A model generated the notes under the pieces. The model searched no databases. It had not been told where the DNA came from and worked only from the letters and a program-made list of their open reading frames with translations. A stretch of DNA of 64,000 bases from [Phialemoniopsis] sp. UDSM-2020 (lineage: Eukaryota; Ascomycota; Sordariomycetes; Thyridiales; Thyridiaceae), in assembly GCA_018873225.1 (NCBI GenBank), contig JAEILZ010000008.1, positions 1,860,001 to 1,924,000 on the forward strand, given 5' to 3'. The stretch's first letter is position 1; each line of letters begins with the position of its first letter. The translations under genes were made by a program, and so were the position numbers. This document shows, piece after piece, positions 1 to 11,510 of the stretch.

Positions 1-733
1 GATATGGGTGTTGTTCATGTGTCGGCCTGAGGCCGATGGTTGAAGGAATTATGTCTGGTGTCAGCACAAGGGCGCGCCTTGAGTGAGACTGGAGGAAGGC
101 GACGGATGAATCAATTGACTTGGGGCAACGAGGAAGTTTATCCAAAAAAATGAATAAATCACAACCCCAATTGTTTCTAAAGAAACGTAGAAAAGGGAAT
201 CGAATGGGCTATTGCGGCTGTTCTCGGGACCAGGTGGTATGCGACTCAGCTCGAGGATGTTTGTATGCAAAGGAGAGGAATTGACAAGTAGCAGTGTTCC
301 AAGGATCGGTCTAAAGAATCACGGAGAACGCGTGGTGATCTCGGGTGTATGGCCTACTGCACTTTGACTCATCCAGGACCTGGCACGTAGAATCGCGAAG
401 TCACATGTATTCCTACGCCTTTGGGAGTTTTGGGAGGGGTCAGGACTAAATGCCCATCCGAACGTCATTAGCTCTTACAGATCGACACCGACGGCCAACT
501 AAGGTGGTTTCGTGAAGCAAAGTTCAAGCGAGTTCCAGGCAGACACGGCGTCCAAGTGCGGGGATCGCGCCGAGCTTATTTGGGGGAGTTGGCTTCAGCT
601 CCGGGAAAAGTTGGGGCATCTCAGCCCGATACATATTCACGAAAGACTGCATATTGGTAGATATTCAAGTACATGGGAAAAGGCTATATGCTATAACATG
701 TCCAGCCAGTCAATCAAAATCTATACGGACCCA
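1..733. other. left-edge intergenic region
   Basis: I see no coding region I can support here. Open frames in this stretch lack ATG starts, splice signals or family resemblance. The right part is the 3' flank of the acyltransferase gene that ends at 734. Confidence 0.5.
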
Positions 734-2185
734 TCAGACAAGATCATTTCCATTGGGCAACTTCTCACACTCGTGGCTGTTATCCAAGCAGATCGTCTCC
801 AACTTCCTCGCCGCTCCGATGATAGGCAAGTCGACCAGGCGCCAAAAGATGTCGGCAACCCAAACCACCACGGGTGTCAGATAGAGCAGTCCGGCCAGCC
901 AACAGAGCATCCGCTGGTTCGGACCTTCGATCCCGATCATTCCTCTCAGACCCTTGTTGAGAACCTCCGGCCGGTAGTCAGCGGTTCCCGGATCTCCCTG
1001 AGCCGGTGCCGCCGCAGTCCCAAGAACGGATTTCTGAAATAGGTCCAGAACCGGCCCATGGACAATGTAAAAGGCGTAGCTCGTCCGGCCAAGGTATTGT
1101 GGTAGGCTCCCTTCCAGACGCCTGCGGATTGCCGGCAGGTCACCGCAGGACCATACCACTCCAATGGCACTCAGAGCAAAATAGAATTTCTGCGGCGCTA
1201 GCTTGTCCTGCTCCGGTGAGAATGAATCGGGCGTGTGTTGGAGGAGATACCGGATGCCTGGGGTGTTCTCTCCCTGCCAATTTGGCCACCCGCCGATGAA
1301 ACCGGCCGCCGTAAAGATACACACATGAAGCAGACTCCGCATGACCCGGAAGGCTGTTGCTGCTGGGTTTACCGGCTCCTCGAATCCCTCCAGATTCTTC
1401 CTGTTCTTGTATTGTCCCAAATGTAGCTCGGCGAGGAACATGCCACCAACAAACTCAAAGGCGGCCCATTTCCCCGCCCAGAGGAAGTATAGCAGCAGGG
1501 CAAAGACGATTGATTGCCGAACGAATGGTCTCAATCTGCACAACGCCAGGATGATCACGAACAGAAGCATGGAATGGGCGAACTCGATTGGTATCGTCCA
1601 CAGGTGTATGTCGTAGCCTGGCCGCAGGTCCTTGTCCCAGGACCAGGGCCAGGTGATGCCTCGCAGCACAACCTGGAACCAGTCGTACATTTGTTCCGAA
1701 ATCGTCGGTAGAGGGTTATACAGCCAGCCTAGCTGCATCATTGTCGTAATGAGGAAGGTTGAGACGATACAGGGTCCGAACAGGCGGATCGGTCGTCGGA
1801 ACGCCGAGGAGGAGACCGTCGTGAAGCATTTCTGCTGGTCCCGCGACTGGATAGCCTGGAGAGGCCGATATGACAGAACGAAACCGGAAATAATAAAGAA
1901 TATATGGACCATGGGCCTGCCGGAATATATAAGTCGAAAAAAGGGTAGCTGTATAAGCGAGGATATTTCGGGCTCGCGGTTCTGCCCGTAGGGTGGAATG
2001 AAGTAGCCATGGTTCAGCTCTGTGTAATGGCATATATAGACAACAAAGGATGCAATACCTCGCAGACCGTCAAGGTAGGAGGTTGGATGCGTCTTCCGCT
2101 TCACCTTCTTGTCGGCCGATGCGAGGTTAGCAATGAAGCTGGGTAGCAACAAAGTAAGTGCGCTGTGCACACGTTGAGAGATCAT
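734..2185 (-). CDS. acyltransferase 3 family membrane protein
   Basis: A single uninterrupted frame encodes about 483 residues, read from the first in-frame ATG at 2185; the frame is open further upstream to 2212 but only from a GTG. Near residues 39-55 is the acyltransferase-3 signature (YLDGLRGIASFVV followed by a conserved His, about residue 53). It is followed by many hydrophobic segments, including one with SGRPMVHIFFIISGFVLSY, the usual second motif of the OafA/YrhL-type family. Known members are polytopic membrane enzymes that move acyl groups to sugars, peptides or secondary metabolites. The substrate cannot be told from sequence and no biosynthetic genes sit beside it. A TATATAAA stretch lies near 2270-2277, about 85 nt upstream of the start. 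Family assignment is firm; function is open. Confidence 0.85.
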   Translation of the reverse strand: MISQRVHSALTLLLPSFIANLASADKKVKRKTHPTSYLDGLRGIASFVVYICHYTELNHGYFIPPYGQNREPEISSLIQLPFFRLIYSGRPMVHIFFIISGFVLSYRPLQAIQSRDQQKCFTTVSSSAFRRPIRLFGPCIVSTFLITTMMQLGWLYNPLPTISEQMYDWFQVVLRGITWPWSWDKDLRPGYDIHLWTIPIEFAHSMLLFVIILALCRLRPFVRQSIVFALLLYFLWAGKWAAFEFVGGMFLAELHLGQYKNRKNLEGFEEPVNPAATAFRVMRSLLHVCIFTAAGFIGGWPNWQGENTPGIRYLLQHTPDSFSPEQDKLAPQKFYFALSAIGVVWSCGDLPAIRRRLEGSLPQYLGRTSYAFYIVHGPVLDLFQKSVLGTAAAPAQGDPGTADYRPEVLNKGLRGMIGIEGPNQRMLCWLAGLLYLTPVVVWVADIFWRLVDLPIIGAARKLETICLDNSHECEKLPNGNDLV

Positions 2186-3838
2186 AGCTCCACTAAGACG
2201 ATACACTATCACAGAGCATGTCTAGAAGAAAGCACGTAAAAGTTTGGGCAGTGTCGGGACAGTATTTAGTATATAAACGACCCGGGCAGACAACTGGTTG
2301 ACAACAGGTCATGCTACAAGATCTACAATCGGGAGCATGAACGTTGTTTAATAACATGGAATAATGCTCGTCTACAATTTCACTGGTCCTCCAGGAATAT
2401 TCTCCATGTTTATTGCGTAGTTATCTCCCCCTTGATAACAAACTCCTCGCAAGTTGTAACCTCGACATACAAAATTATTATGTCCTTAAAGATGACCATG
2501 ACCAGGGTTCAAGTTTTGGCCTTTCCAGGGAGGAATGATGACAGATTTGGCACAAGCATGGGAAATGAGCCATATGCAACGTCGAGTCTGCAAGATTCGA
2601 GTCCTTGCCTGGCCACCTAGCCGTGCTCGAGGGCCATGCCATGGGCCGTAGCAGATGCGCCGGGGCCGGGAGTGGGTCACCGGCCCGCGGTCTTGGCACA
2701 CTTCATGGTTCATGATCGCCGATCCGATGGTAACTCTCCAAGTTAAGGCACATTTTACTCACCGCCGGCGAGACGCAGGATCGCCAAGACCCGACAATAG
2801 GAGAATCATAATCCTGTTCATTTGCCGCGCCCACATGAGATAATAGCATTTGTATCGCGCGGTCCCTGTCGCAGAGTGCCGTGTTGCAAACACGGCATTC
2901 TGCAGAAGCGCTGATCGAGGGCGAGGACGTTTGACGCCGCAACACGACCTGTATCAGCCCGTGTCGGGGCAACTTTGCAGATAAAACCACGACACGTCAT
3001 TTTTGTTTGTTTCTGGCACGAACTCGAGTTATGATCTATCAATCATACCGAAGTTGACTTCAACCAAACATGGCCTAAGTCCGGTTCGTTGTCATTCTTA
3101 GCTGCACTGCAGTAGTACTGCCATTTGATCACGTAGGCCTTGATAGAGTAAGTAGTGACATGGAGGTACAGAAATCATTGGATTATCACCATCTTTATTA
3201 GCAAGGATGACTCCTAAAGCAGTAATTTGAAAAGGGTGCAGCCAAGCGCGAAGTCTTGGAAATTTTCTGCTGTATCTAGGTTGCATTGTCCGACAACTAC
3301 AAGTTCTCTCGTTTGTGTCATCTCAAAATTTCACACGATCCTTTTCTGTTTAACTCTCCATCGAACGGTCACAACAGTTATGATAGTCTTGCTACCAGCT
3401 ACTCCATGTATTAGGCAAGACAAAACAAATTACTCAGCTAAGTATACCTTGGAGCAGCTAAGAAAGAGAAAAGGAGACCTAATCAATAAGTTGAGATACT
3501 ACCTTTCGACGATTCTCGACTGCCTCGTACCCATTGCGGCCAGGCTTCACAACCCTTCATGGGAAGATACGGTACAGTGATCCAGTGGCGCAGCCTCCCA
3601 ACACAATTGGCGCTGGATGGACGTGTTCAGAAAATTTGCGGTGGTTTTGAGCACATAGAGAAATTACACAAAGTATCTCGAATATCTGGAAAATTTTGAT
3701 GAATTCAAAAAGAAAAGTCTTCCCTTCCAAACGCCGCAGTGACTCGTCCTTCATTATAGCAAACCCTGCAAAGCGTACAAGTCAACCCTCAGCATCCAAG
3801 GCCACCGTCCACCACCGACCGTCTACAAAGGAAGAACA
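2186..3838. other. intergenic region, no gene supported
   Basis: This is about 1.65 kb of AT-richer sequence between the acyltransferase and the small secreted protein, and so holds two promoters. Open frames such as 3227-3580 (+) show no domain, no splice logic and no secretion signal. I found no RNA gene or repeat. Confidence 0.5.
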
Positions 3839-4276
3839 ATGAAGATTCCATCCCCCGCAACTCTCCGGCGCGCGCTGTCCCCAGCGGCCCTGCTGCTCGC
3901 GGCCCTGGTTCTCGCCCTAGCCCTCCTCCCCACCGCCGATGCCTACAACTCGTGCATCTACACCGAGGGCCGCAAGCACCGCAACTGGGCCCTCACCGTG
4001 TCGGACGGCGTCTCGCCCTGCCCGCTGTCGACGTCGAACCGCGACTGCGGCCTGACCTTCCACGCCCGCGTCAAGGCCGAGTGCGGCCGCCACATCACCG
4101 AGTGGAAGTGCCGGTGCCTCGGCTTCCCGGACAGGAAGGACAAGAAGGCCCCGCTGCCGACTACCCCCGGCGCCGTCAGCTTCGCCTTCCGGTCCACGCC
4201 CAGGTGCAGCGTTGCACATGTCGAGAGGGCTTTCTCGTGGTCCGTAACGGACAATGCAACCATCACTTGTGTTTGA
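3839..4276 (+). CDS. small cysteine-rich secreted protein, effector-like
   Basis: This intronless 145-residue frame starts at a well-placed ATG. Residues 1-35 form a signal peptide: a basic start, a long Ala/Leu core, then TADA before Tyr36. The mature part of about 110 residues has eight cysteines, two of them in a W-K-C-R-C motif, and ends C-V, which suggests four disulphide bonds. One N-glycosylation sequon (NAT) lies near the C terminus. Third codon positions are strongly G/C, unlike the AT-rich flanks, which supports real coding. I do not recognise the fold. Size, secretion signal and cysteine content fit fungal secreted effector or defence proteins, but that role is an inference. Confidence 0.75.
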   Translation: MKIPSPATLRRALSPAALLLAALVLALALLPTADAYNSCIYTEGRKHRNWALTVSDGVSPCPLSTSNRDCGLTFHARVKAECGRHITEWKCRCLGFPDRKDKKAPLPTTPGAVSFAFRSTPRCSVAHVERAFSWSVTDNATITCV

Positions 4277-4553
4277 GACGACGTTGGGGCAAGAAAATGA
4301 GCGCTACCGGGCCGTCCGAGGGGGGATACTAGTTTATATCCTCTTTGAACTTTGAAGTCGCGTGTTGGAGAAGACCAAAAGGGGTTGCCATTCGCAGAGT
4401 TGGAAAATCATGTCGTACCTATGCCATAGGCCTCTGAGAGTTTTGAAAATTCATTTGGATTCTGATCTTCGTAATTGGGTATCATTCCGTGCTCCCTATG
4501 CTTATGCAATCCTCGCCTCTATGCAATGCCGTCCGTCTCCGGCAATTCCCTTC

Positions 4554-5525
4554 TCACCGCACGCCTTTGGTAGGCCCCTGCTCTTTTCTAGCCTCGAGCT
4601 CGATATAAGGTGGCATATTCGTGTCTCCCCTAGCCGCAAACCACATCATCAGCTCCGGCTGCGGGACAATCTTTGCCGCGCCGGGCTGTGACGGTGCCCC
4701 GGGTGCAGCACCGACCCCGGCATCCTGCATCTCTTCGTCTTCGTCCTCATCCTCGTCCTCATCTTCCTCGTCGCTCTCCTCATCTAGATTTCTCCTCAGT
4801 CCCGTGCGCACGTTCTCGACGCCCCTCTCCCGCTCCTCTGCGGTGTACACGTCGTTGCCTTCCTCCGTGACGTACTGCGTCACCCGCTCCACGCACACGT
4901 CGCGTGCGCTCGCCCATACCTCCCCGAGACCCACGGGCTCCCGCGGCGCGCCCTCGTCGTCCTCGCTGTCGTCCTCGTCGTCGTCATCATCCTCATCGCT
5001 GTCGTAGTTGTTGCCCCGGCCCCGGTTACCACCAGCGCCGGCACCGCCGCCGGATCGCCCGGCGAAGCTGTCCGGGCCGATACCGGCGGCCAAGGCGGCA
5101 GTCCGGGCCTCATCGACCGCGTTCTCGACGTCGGGCTCGAGCTTCTTGCGCAGCAGCTGCATGAGGATATTCTCCTGCGTGCGGCCCGGGTAGTTGGTGG
5201 AGGGGTGGACGGCGACGCGCTGGAAGAGGTCCGAGTGCTGGGAGTAGACCTCGAGGAGGGAGGCCATGTTTTGCTGCAGGATGTAGGCGGAGGCTTGTAG
5301 TGATGAGCTATGGCAGTAGAAGCGGGACTTGTCAGCTTTGTCGACGGATTTTGGACATTTGAGGCAGGCATCGCGAGGCAAGACGGCTACTCACGGATTG
5401 GGCAGTGGGTTGCTGTTGTAGATGTCATTCTTCAAGCTTGCGATGCTGTTGGTCAGCTGGGAGAGGCGGCCGCGCGTCAACTCGAGGGCTTTGAGCTCCT
5501 CCTGGGTGAGATTCAACGAAGCCAT
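4554..5525 (-). CDS. MED8: Mediator complex subunit 8
   Basis: Exons are 5395-5525 and 4554-5307, with an intron starting GTGAG and ending TAG, giving 294 residues. The N terminus (MASLNLTQEELKALELTRGR then LSQLTNSIASL) and the segment LQASAYILQQNMASLLEVY are the conserved Med8 helices. These form part of the Mediator head module that contacts RNA polymerase II and TBP in the nucleus. The first exon is short and is missed if only long frames are considered: the long frame alone would start inside the intron. The second half contains two Asp/Glu-rich tracts separated by a predicted helical segment, and a short C-terminal conserved patch (PELMMWFAARGD). The acidic tracts are low-complexity and likely disordered. 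Confidence 0.92.
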
Positions 5526-6179
5526 GGTTGCGGGCAGCAGAGATTGTACAGCGCCTCGACGAAAGATGCAGCTTTGTCAAGTTCAAATGTCGAAAGAGAG
5601 AAAGAGTGGTGGTTGAGCTATGGTTTGGGGCTCATGCGCTAAGTGTGCTTGGGTGTGTGGGGCCTGCCGCACCTCACCAATCGCCCCAATCGCCCCTTGC
5701 TTTAGCTTGGTGCATGTCTAACAGGGATGCCAACGACAGCTGTTGTTTCCCACGATTCAACGCCGTTTTGCAGTAGATTTCTCAAAGATCAGATCAAAGC
5801 ATTTTATTTATGCCATTGCACTTTTTCAAATACTAGCTAGCTAAAGTGTGGGTGCCCATCTACAGGATGGTCAAGAGAAAGGAAGATCGCTTGGCTCCAA
5901 TTCTACATTCTAAGCAACGCCAAGCCATGTAAACGCCATTGTAATACAGATGCCCTCGCCAAGATACAAAGAGAAAAACCATAAAATGGTAGCCGCATCC
6001 CTTTCTCGCAGAGCAAGAAACGGTGCTCCGTGCAGTGTTCAAGCCTTAGCTTGACCTGCGCTGGCGAATAAATTCTGCGGCCAGCATCATTCATAAATAC
6101 GTGATCTCATCCCGGAGAAACTCTTGGGTTGCAAAAAGTTTATGCTGTATGTGTTGCAAAGGAGCACGAAATGTCGTGT
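5526..6179. other. intergenic region between Med8 and choline sulfatase
   Basis: This holds the upstream region of Med8 (right of 5525) and the 3' flank of the choline sulfatase gene. No open frame here resembles a protein and I see no RNA gene. Confidence 0.5.
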
Positions 6180-8149
6180 CTACTCCCCATGGGATCCTGC
6201 TTGGTCGACAGTAACGGTCCTTGTGGGATTGCCGTACTTGTCAACCGGAGGGTAACGAGCCATGCGCTCAAGGTCATCAAGATCCATGTGTGAACGGATG
6301 TACCTACTCCATGGTTAGCTCTTCTGCGCTCGAGTGGAACATCGAGCAATGTTACTTACTTCTCGCGACCATCGTCGATAGGGTCAAAGTCCCAGCTGGT
6401 GAACTTGCCTTGCTTCAAGGCAGACCATACAAGGCGTCGCTTGCGCTGGGAGATCAGAACCTCCTGTGTGATAGCGTCGAAGTCCCAGCGCGCGTAAGCC
6501 TCTTCCTCGAAAGCACGTAGAACGGCCTCCGTCTCCTGATCCTCTACAGAGAGGGTTTGCTTCTTCTGAAGGACCTTGACAAGATCCACGAGCTCCGAAG
6601 GATCGTTCTTCAGATTGTAGAGCTGCGAACCATCGGCTGGGCAGATGATGTACTTCCAGGGCCCGCGACGAATCATCATCATAGGGCTGACAGTGCCCTC
6701 GCCCGTGTACTCGGCAATCACAGTATCGTGACCCTCTTCTCCCTTGAGGTGGGGCAGAAGTGAAAGTCCATCCAGAGGCAGACCAGGCATGGGCTTGGTG
6801 CCAGCAAGATCGCAAAGAGTTGGGAGAATGTCAAGGGTCGAGACATTTTGAGAAACGCGATGAGGTTGGAATTGCTGGGGGTGGTGAATCAACATGGGTA
6901 CGCGCACTGAGGACTCAAAGTACGACATTTTGTACCTGGTTCCATTGTTAACTAAGAACTCTTGCTGCTTTGCAATGAGATGGGGTTACTCACCAGAGGC
7001 CGCGCTCGCCAAGCATGTCTCCGTGGTCACCGCTGAAGACGATGATAGTATCGTCCGAGAGACCGCACGCCTCAATGGTAGAGAGAAGACGGCCGATGCA
7101 GTCATCGACGTAGCTGACAGCACCGTAGTATGCCCGCTTGGCACGCTTGATCTGGTCATCGGTAAAGTCCTGGTCCCAAAGGTCGCAGACCTTGAGAAGA
7201 CGCTTGCTGTGAGGGTCCTGCTCCTCCTTCGGGATTCGCACTTTGGGGAGGTCGATGTCTACGCCCTCATAGAGATCCCAGTACTTCTTTTCAATAGTGT
7301 AAGGGTCATGGGGATGGGTAAGAGAGACCTGTTGGGGGAGGAAAAGTGCTGTTAGCCAAAAGGTTTATGGTGATAAAAGCACTTACTGGCTTGAATCCTT
7401 GTTCCAAGCTAGTGGATCGGTTTCGATCGTGTGTCCAGACGCATTCGTCTCTACATGTTTTTTGTACATACCGTCAAAGAGAAAGGCCGGGCATTGGGAC
7501 CCTGTCGGACGTGATCATACAGGAACTGGGTGGATTTGTACATGACCTCCTCGTCGTAGTCGAGCTGGTTGCTGCGAACGCAGGTGCCGGCCTGGAGGAT
7601 GGAGCTGGCGTTGTGGTACCACTCGAGGCGGGTGTCGGGCTCATCCCAGTTGACAACCCATCCAAAGTCGCCCGGATAGATGTCACTGGTCAACCTGGTC
7701 TCGTATCCGTGGAGCTGGTCGCCAATAAAGTGCATCTTACCAGCCAGGGCAGTGTGATAACCTCGCATGCGCAGGTAGTGAGCATAGGTTGGGACGTCGC
7801 TCTCAATGGAGGCGGCGTTGTCAAAGGCCCTGATCTTCATGGGGAGCTGGCCCGAAACCATGCTCATCCGCGAGGGGGCGCAAAGAGGGGAAGGGCAGTA
7901 GGCCGAGTCAAACTGGACGGACTTGGCTGCTAGAGCATCGAGGTTAGGAGTGAGGATCTGAGATTCAGCATTGTACATCTTGAGTTGGGGAGCAGCAAGC
8001 TGATCCGCCATGATGTAAAGAATATTTGGCATTTTGTTGAAGTTGCTCTTGACAGGAGGAACACCCGGACTTCTGGTCTCTGAAGAAGCTGCCGCCGCCG
8101 CCGTAGCCTCGAAAGGAGAAGGGGGAAGAGAGTTGAGATCGGGAGCCAT
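6180..8149 (-). CDS. choline sulfatase
   Basis: Four exons (7472-8149, 6994-7328, 6360-6935, 6180-6303) join to 570 residues; introns have GTATGT, GTGAGT and GTAAGT donors. The enzyme hydrolyses choline-O-sulfate to choline and sulfate, giving sulfur and the glycine-betaine precursor. Evidence includes the sulfatase C-x-P-S-R site (CAPSR, Cys90, the residue matured to formylglycine), the metal-site motif around MADQ (Asp49), GKMHF-GDQLHG, the choline-sulfatase-specific stretch around SDIYPGDFGW, THPHDPY, and SGDHGDMLGERGLW spanning the third exon junction. This pattern matches BetC-type choline sulfatases rather than arylsulfatases. About 38 N-terminal residues precede the catalytic domain, and no signal peptide is evident, so it is probably cytosolic. 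Exon 4 is short and supplies the C-terminal tail. Confidence 0.92.
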
Positions 8150-10174
8150 GATTGTTGAATGTGACCAGTGGGAAAGACTCAAAAAGAAAAGGCAAGACTG
8201 GAAAACCCCAAAGCCCCTGAGCTCGAGATAGAACAGATCAAGATTCCTAAGAGAGATGACAGAGAAGAGTCCCAGCAGTTGGAGAAACAAGAGACAAAGA
8301 AAGGGAGTAAGAGGGAAACAGGCAATCGTCTAGGTGTGCAGGTAGACGAAAGCCAGAGTGTAAGCGGGAGGAGAGAAATTGAGAAATAACCGCAACAGCG
8401 TTGTCCCCACGGTCAACAGGATTGGGAATTTCCCCAGATGAATCAGACAGACAACAAGGAGAGCCTCCGCACAATTCCAGTACAAAACAACCGTAGTTCC
8501 GATCTATGAGACAATACCCGGAGCTTATTTGGAGCAGTTTGTAAGATACAACGTCACGGTATAGAACCGCTAATGAGCCTTTGGTGGACAACGCGATAGT
8601 CATGAAGGATGGTGCAATCGACGTTAGATGGGGCCCTCGCGCCTTTTGTACCTGGGCAGCAAAGGGCAGGCCGGACGAGACACGGCCTCCACGGGCCAGG
8701 TCGCCCCAGGTCGAGACTGGCGCAAGACTGGCAAACAGTCACGAGCTCAGTCGCTGGTTCGGACGCTAGCACAAGCTGATTTCGCCATCAGCACATCTTT
8801 TTGCGCAACCGGATAGGCCGTCACACCCAGACTAGCCTTTATCAAGGTCTGTGGAGCATCAATGCCGGGGCGGTGAAGGCCGTCCAACGCCGTCTTAGGC
8901 TCGCTTCAGATGATTATTTTTTTTTTCTCACGTCTCCTGGGTGGATTCGAAAAGGACCCCTGTGGAACGCCGCAGGATCTCTGATAAGAACCCCGCGGAC
9001 GCAACACTGGCTGCCGGATGGGGGAAGGCTTGACAGGAAGACCCCGACACTAAGGTCAGGCACCTTTGTTGCTTGCACTGCTCTAACGAGATTTGACTAA
9101 TAGGTACCACCGCCAGCGCAAAAGCCAAGCCAAAAAGTCAAGTCGCAAATCGCGATGGGTAAAAACCACACACAAGGAAACAATTTCCCCCCAGTAAGAT
9201 TTGTGGCGGGCCGGGCGAAAAGGCTGCGCACCGATCAGATGATCGGCTTTGACTCCGTGTCTCATTGTCGTTGTGCGCAACGATATCAAAAATTGATGAT
9301 CAGACCCGGACGGGGCATTCACCCGTCCTTTGGACAGGCGGTCACGGACGCAACCCGACAACAGACATCAAGCCAGGCATGCGGCATGCTTATCTCTTCC
9401 TCCACATGTCGCTCTTGACTCGCTGCACCGCACTCAAGCAGCTGCGATCATGTCGAACCCTTACGTAAGTAGACGCCTGAGAGCTGACACGTGCTCGGAT
9501 TTGTCCACCTTCGAGGTGCAACTCTCGAGTGCTTGTGTAGATCTTGGCAAGGGATGTACGTTGTAAGAGACCGAGGCGGGGGATGGATATAAACCCAACT
9601 AGGCACGATGCATCTTTATGATTGGAAGGGCTGCGGCCTACTCCGCAGGAACAATGCAGCATCCCCTGCCAGTGACCCCGGACCCATCGGCTTCCCAGCC
9701 GCCGTCGTAGTCAAATTCCGACGCGCCCGCATCCCAAGGTCACACGCCGTGCACATCGTTCTTTTGATAAGAGCCCGGCACTCGGGCATCACGCGATTGG
9801 ATGGCTTGGATACCTACTGTCCAGCGCACAACCCCGCTCCTCGCGACAAGGAGGCAGGGAGCAGTCAAGGCAGTCTTGTTGTCTTGTCTGTTCATCTTTC
9901 GTCCACACTTGGTTCCCGTTGCACTAGGTAGCCATTTGCCATTGACTCTCCCTTCAGAGGCATGTGCCACACCTCTACGCTAGGCGCTTCAATCTCGATC
10001 TGAAGAATGGAAATCACATATGAGAAGTGAGTCCTGTGCATGACGAACGGCCGTGCCAAGAACAGTGTACTTTGATATCTTAGCCAGTGGATATTAATTA
10101 AGTATTACATAGGGTTATGATGTGACAGAGCCGCGTGTCCGATCAGCGGTAGATCAAATCCCACCATTAACCCT
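8150..10174. other. intergenic region, about 2 kb
   Basis: This contains the choline sulfatase promoter and 5' leader (adjacent to 8149) and the 3' flank of the MPDU1-like gene. It has purine-rich and poly-T runs (for example near 8915). No protein-coding frame with family resemblance was found. A short ATG followed by a GTAAGT at about 9450-9470 looks like a first mini-exon but no continuing reading frame was found. Confidence 0.45.
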
Positions 10175-11055
10175 CTACTGCTTCTTGGCGGGGATCTTCT
10201 TGACCGCAGGTGCAGGGCTGTTCCAGTAGTACACCATCTGGGCGGCGAGGACAACGTTGAGGGCAAAGCCAGCCACGAAGCCGTAGAGGATCAGCTTGTC
10301 ATCCACCTCCTGGAGGGTCGTGAAGATGCGCGAGAGCGATCCAACAAGGTAGTTGAAGACCTGCAGCAGAACCCCATCAGTCAGCTCCGTTCTCGGTCAC
10401 AATTCGAGCTGTCTAGTGCAAAGCACGGTGTAGGAAGCGAGTATTTGTCACAACTTACAGCAAAAGCACTCAACTGGCCTGTCGATCCTTCCTGCCAGAT
10501 AGCAAGGATTTGGGGAATCTTGCTCGCGACGCCCAGAACACCAGCACCAGCCTGGAGGTAGGCCAGGGTGGGCATGTCGACCACATTCTCCGAGAAGAGC
10601 GAGTAAGCTCCAGCCGCAAGAGCGGCGACGAACAAGGCGGCGCCGCTGGCCTTGCCGCTGTAGTTGAGCACCAGGAGCGTGATGATGACGTTCTGCGCCG
10701 TCATGAAGACCGTCTCTCCGAAGGTGCTGAAGGGGAAGCCATTGCGCACGCTGTACGACAGGGTGATGAGCATGGCCGTCGTCTCAAGGAGGTACGAGAG
10801 GAAAGACACGCCGGAAGCCGACTTCGAGTTGATGAGCTTGAGAATCTGCGGAACCTTGACGACCGCCGACGCGGCGACGATGCCGATACCCAAGCCCTTG
10901 GAGACGGCAAACTTGATGCATTCGGTGTTGCTTTCGTCAATGTCAAGAATCAGGGCCTTGTAGCACGTCTCGCCAATGATGGAGACGCCCAGGTCCCGAA
11001 CGGGACCCGGCAGGTTGTGCGTGACTGGTTGGAGAGCAGATCGTAGAGCATCCAT
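10175..11055 (-). CDS. MPDU1-like PQ-loop membrane protein
   Basis: Exons 10459-11055 and 10175-10360 are joined across a phase-0 intron (GTAAGT..GCAG) to give 260 residues. It is a polytopic membrane protein with two PQ-loop motifs, VVKVPQ (Pro69-Gln70) and ASKIPQ (Pro181-Gln182), arranged as in mannose-P-dolichol utilization defect 1 proteins. In animals that protein is needed for use of dolichol-linked mannose and glucose donors in the ER for N-glycosylation, C-mannosylation and GPI assembly. The transport step it performs is unresolved. The second exon supplies the last helices and a short Lys-rich C-terminal tail (KKIPAKKQ) that resembles an ER-retention KKxx-type end. Orthology is inferred from the motifs and length. 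Confidence 0.88.
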
Positions 11056-11510
11056 CTTGTTTGACGCGGTTTTGGCTGATTTGACACGTTAAGAAGAACC
11101 GTGTCCTGAATACGAAAAGACGCGATGGTTTTCAGGGGACTAGCACCGGGTCCGGGGCGCTCACGTAAGCATCCCTGGGAACACAGAGACCACATGGTGC
11201 ATTTCCAGACCAGGTAACTAACATGCCAGCGGGGCTTTCCCAGTTCATTCATTCATCTCAAGCTCTCTCGCAAGAGCAATTCTTTGTTGCTTCTCACTCT
11301 ATCTTGTTTGTCGCGCAAATGCAATGCAATCCTGACCGTTTTGTTAATTGTACATGGTCTCTGAAAAACTTCAGAGCGTCGCGCCATCGGATAAAACGCA
11401 AATCCTACCCCGTATGTCACGTAACGCAAGAAATCACAACGTCCAAGCCTGCCCGTTCCCCGTGTTGATTCCCCAACCTTTGCGCCATTTCCCAGGGCAC
11501 TTTTTGCTCC
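11056..11510. other. intergenic region between MPDU1-like and chromodomain genes
   Basis: Both flanking genes read leftward, so this stretch is the promoter of the MPDU1-like gene plus the terminator region of the chromodomain gene. Nothing else is recognised. Confidence 0.5.

Noticed and set aside
8609..8618. ATGGTGCAAT resembling a CYS3 sulfur-control site upstream of choline sulfatase
   Set aside because: One mismatch to the ATGRYRYCAT consensus and about 460 nt from the start; too weak to list as a site.
9440..9580. ATG followed after five codons by GTAAGT, like a first mini-exon
   Set aside because: No downstream frame with coding character could be joined to it.
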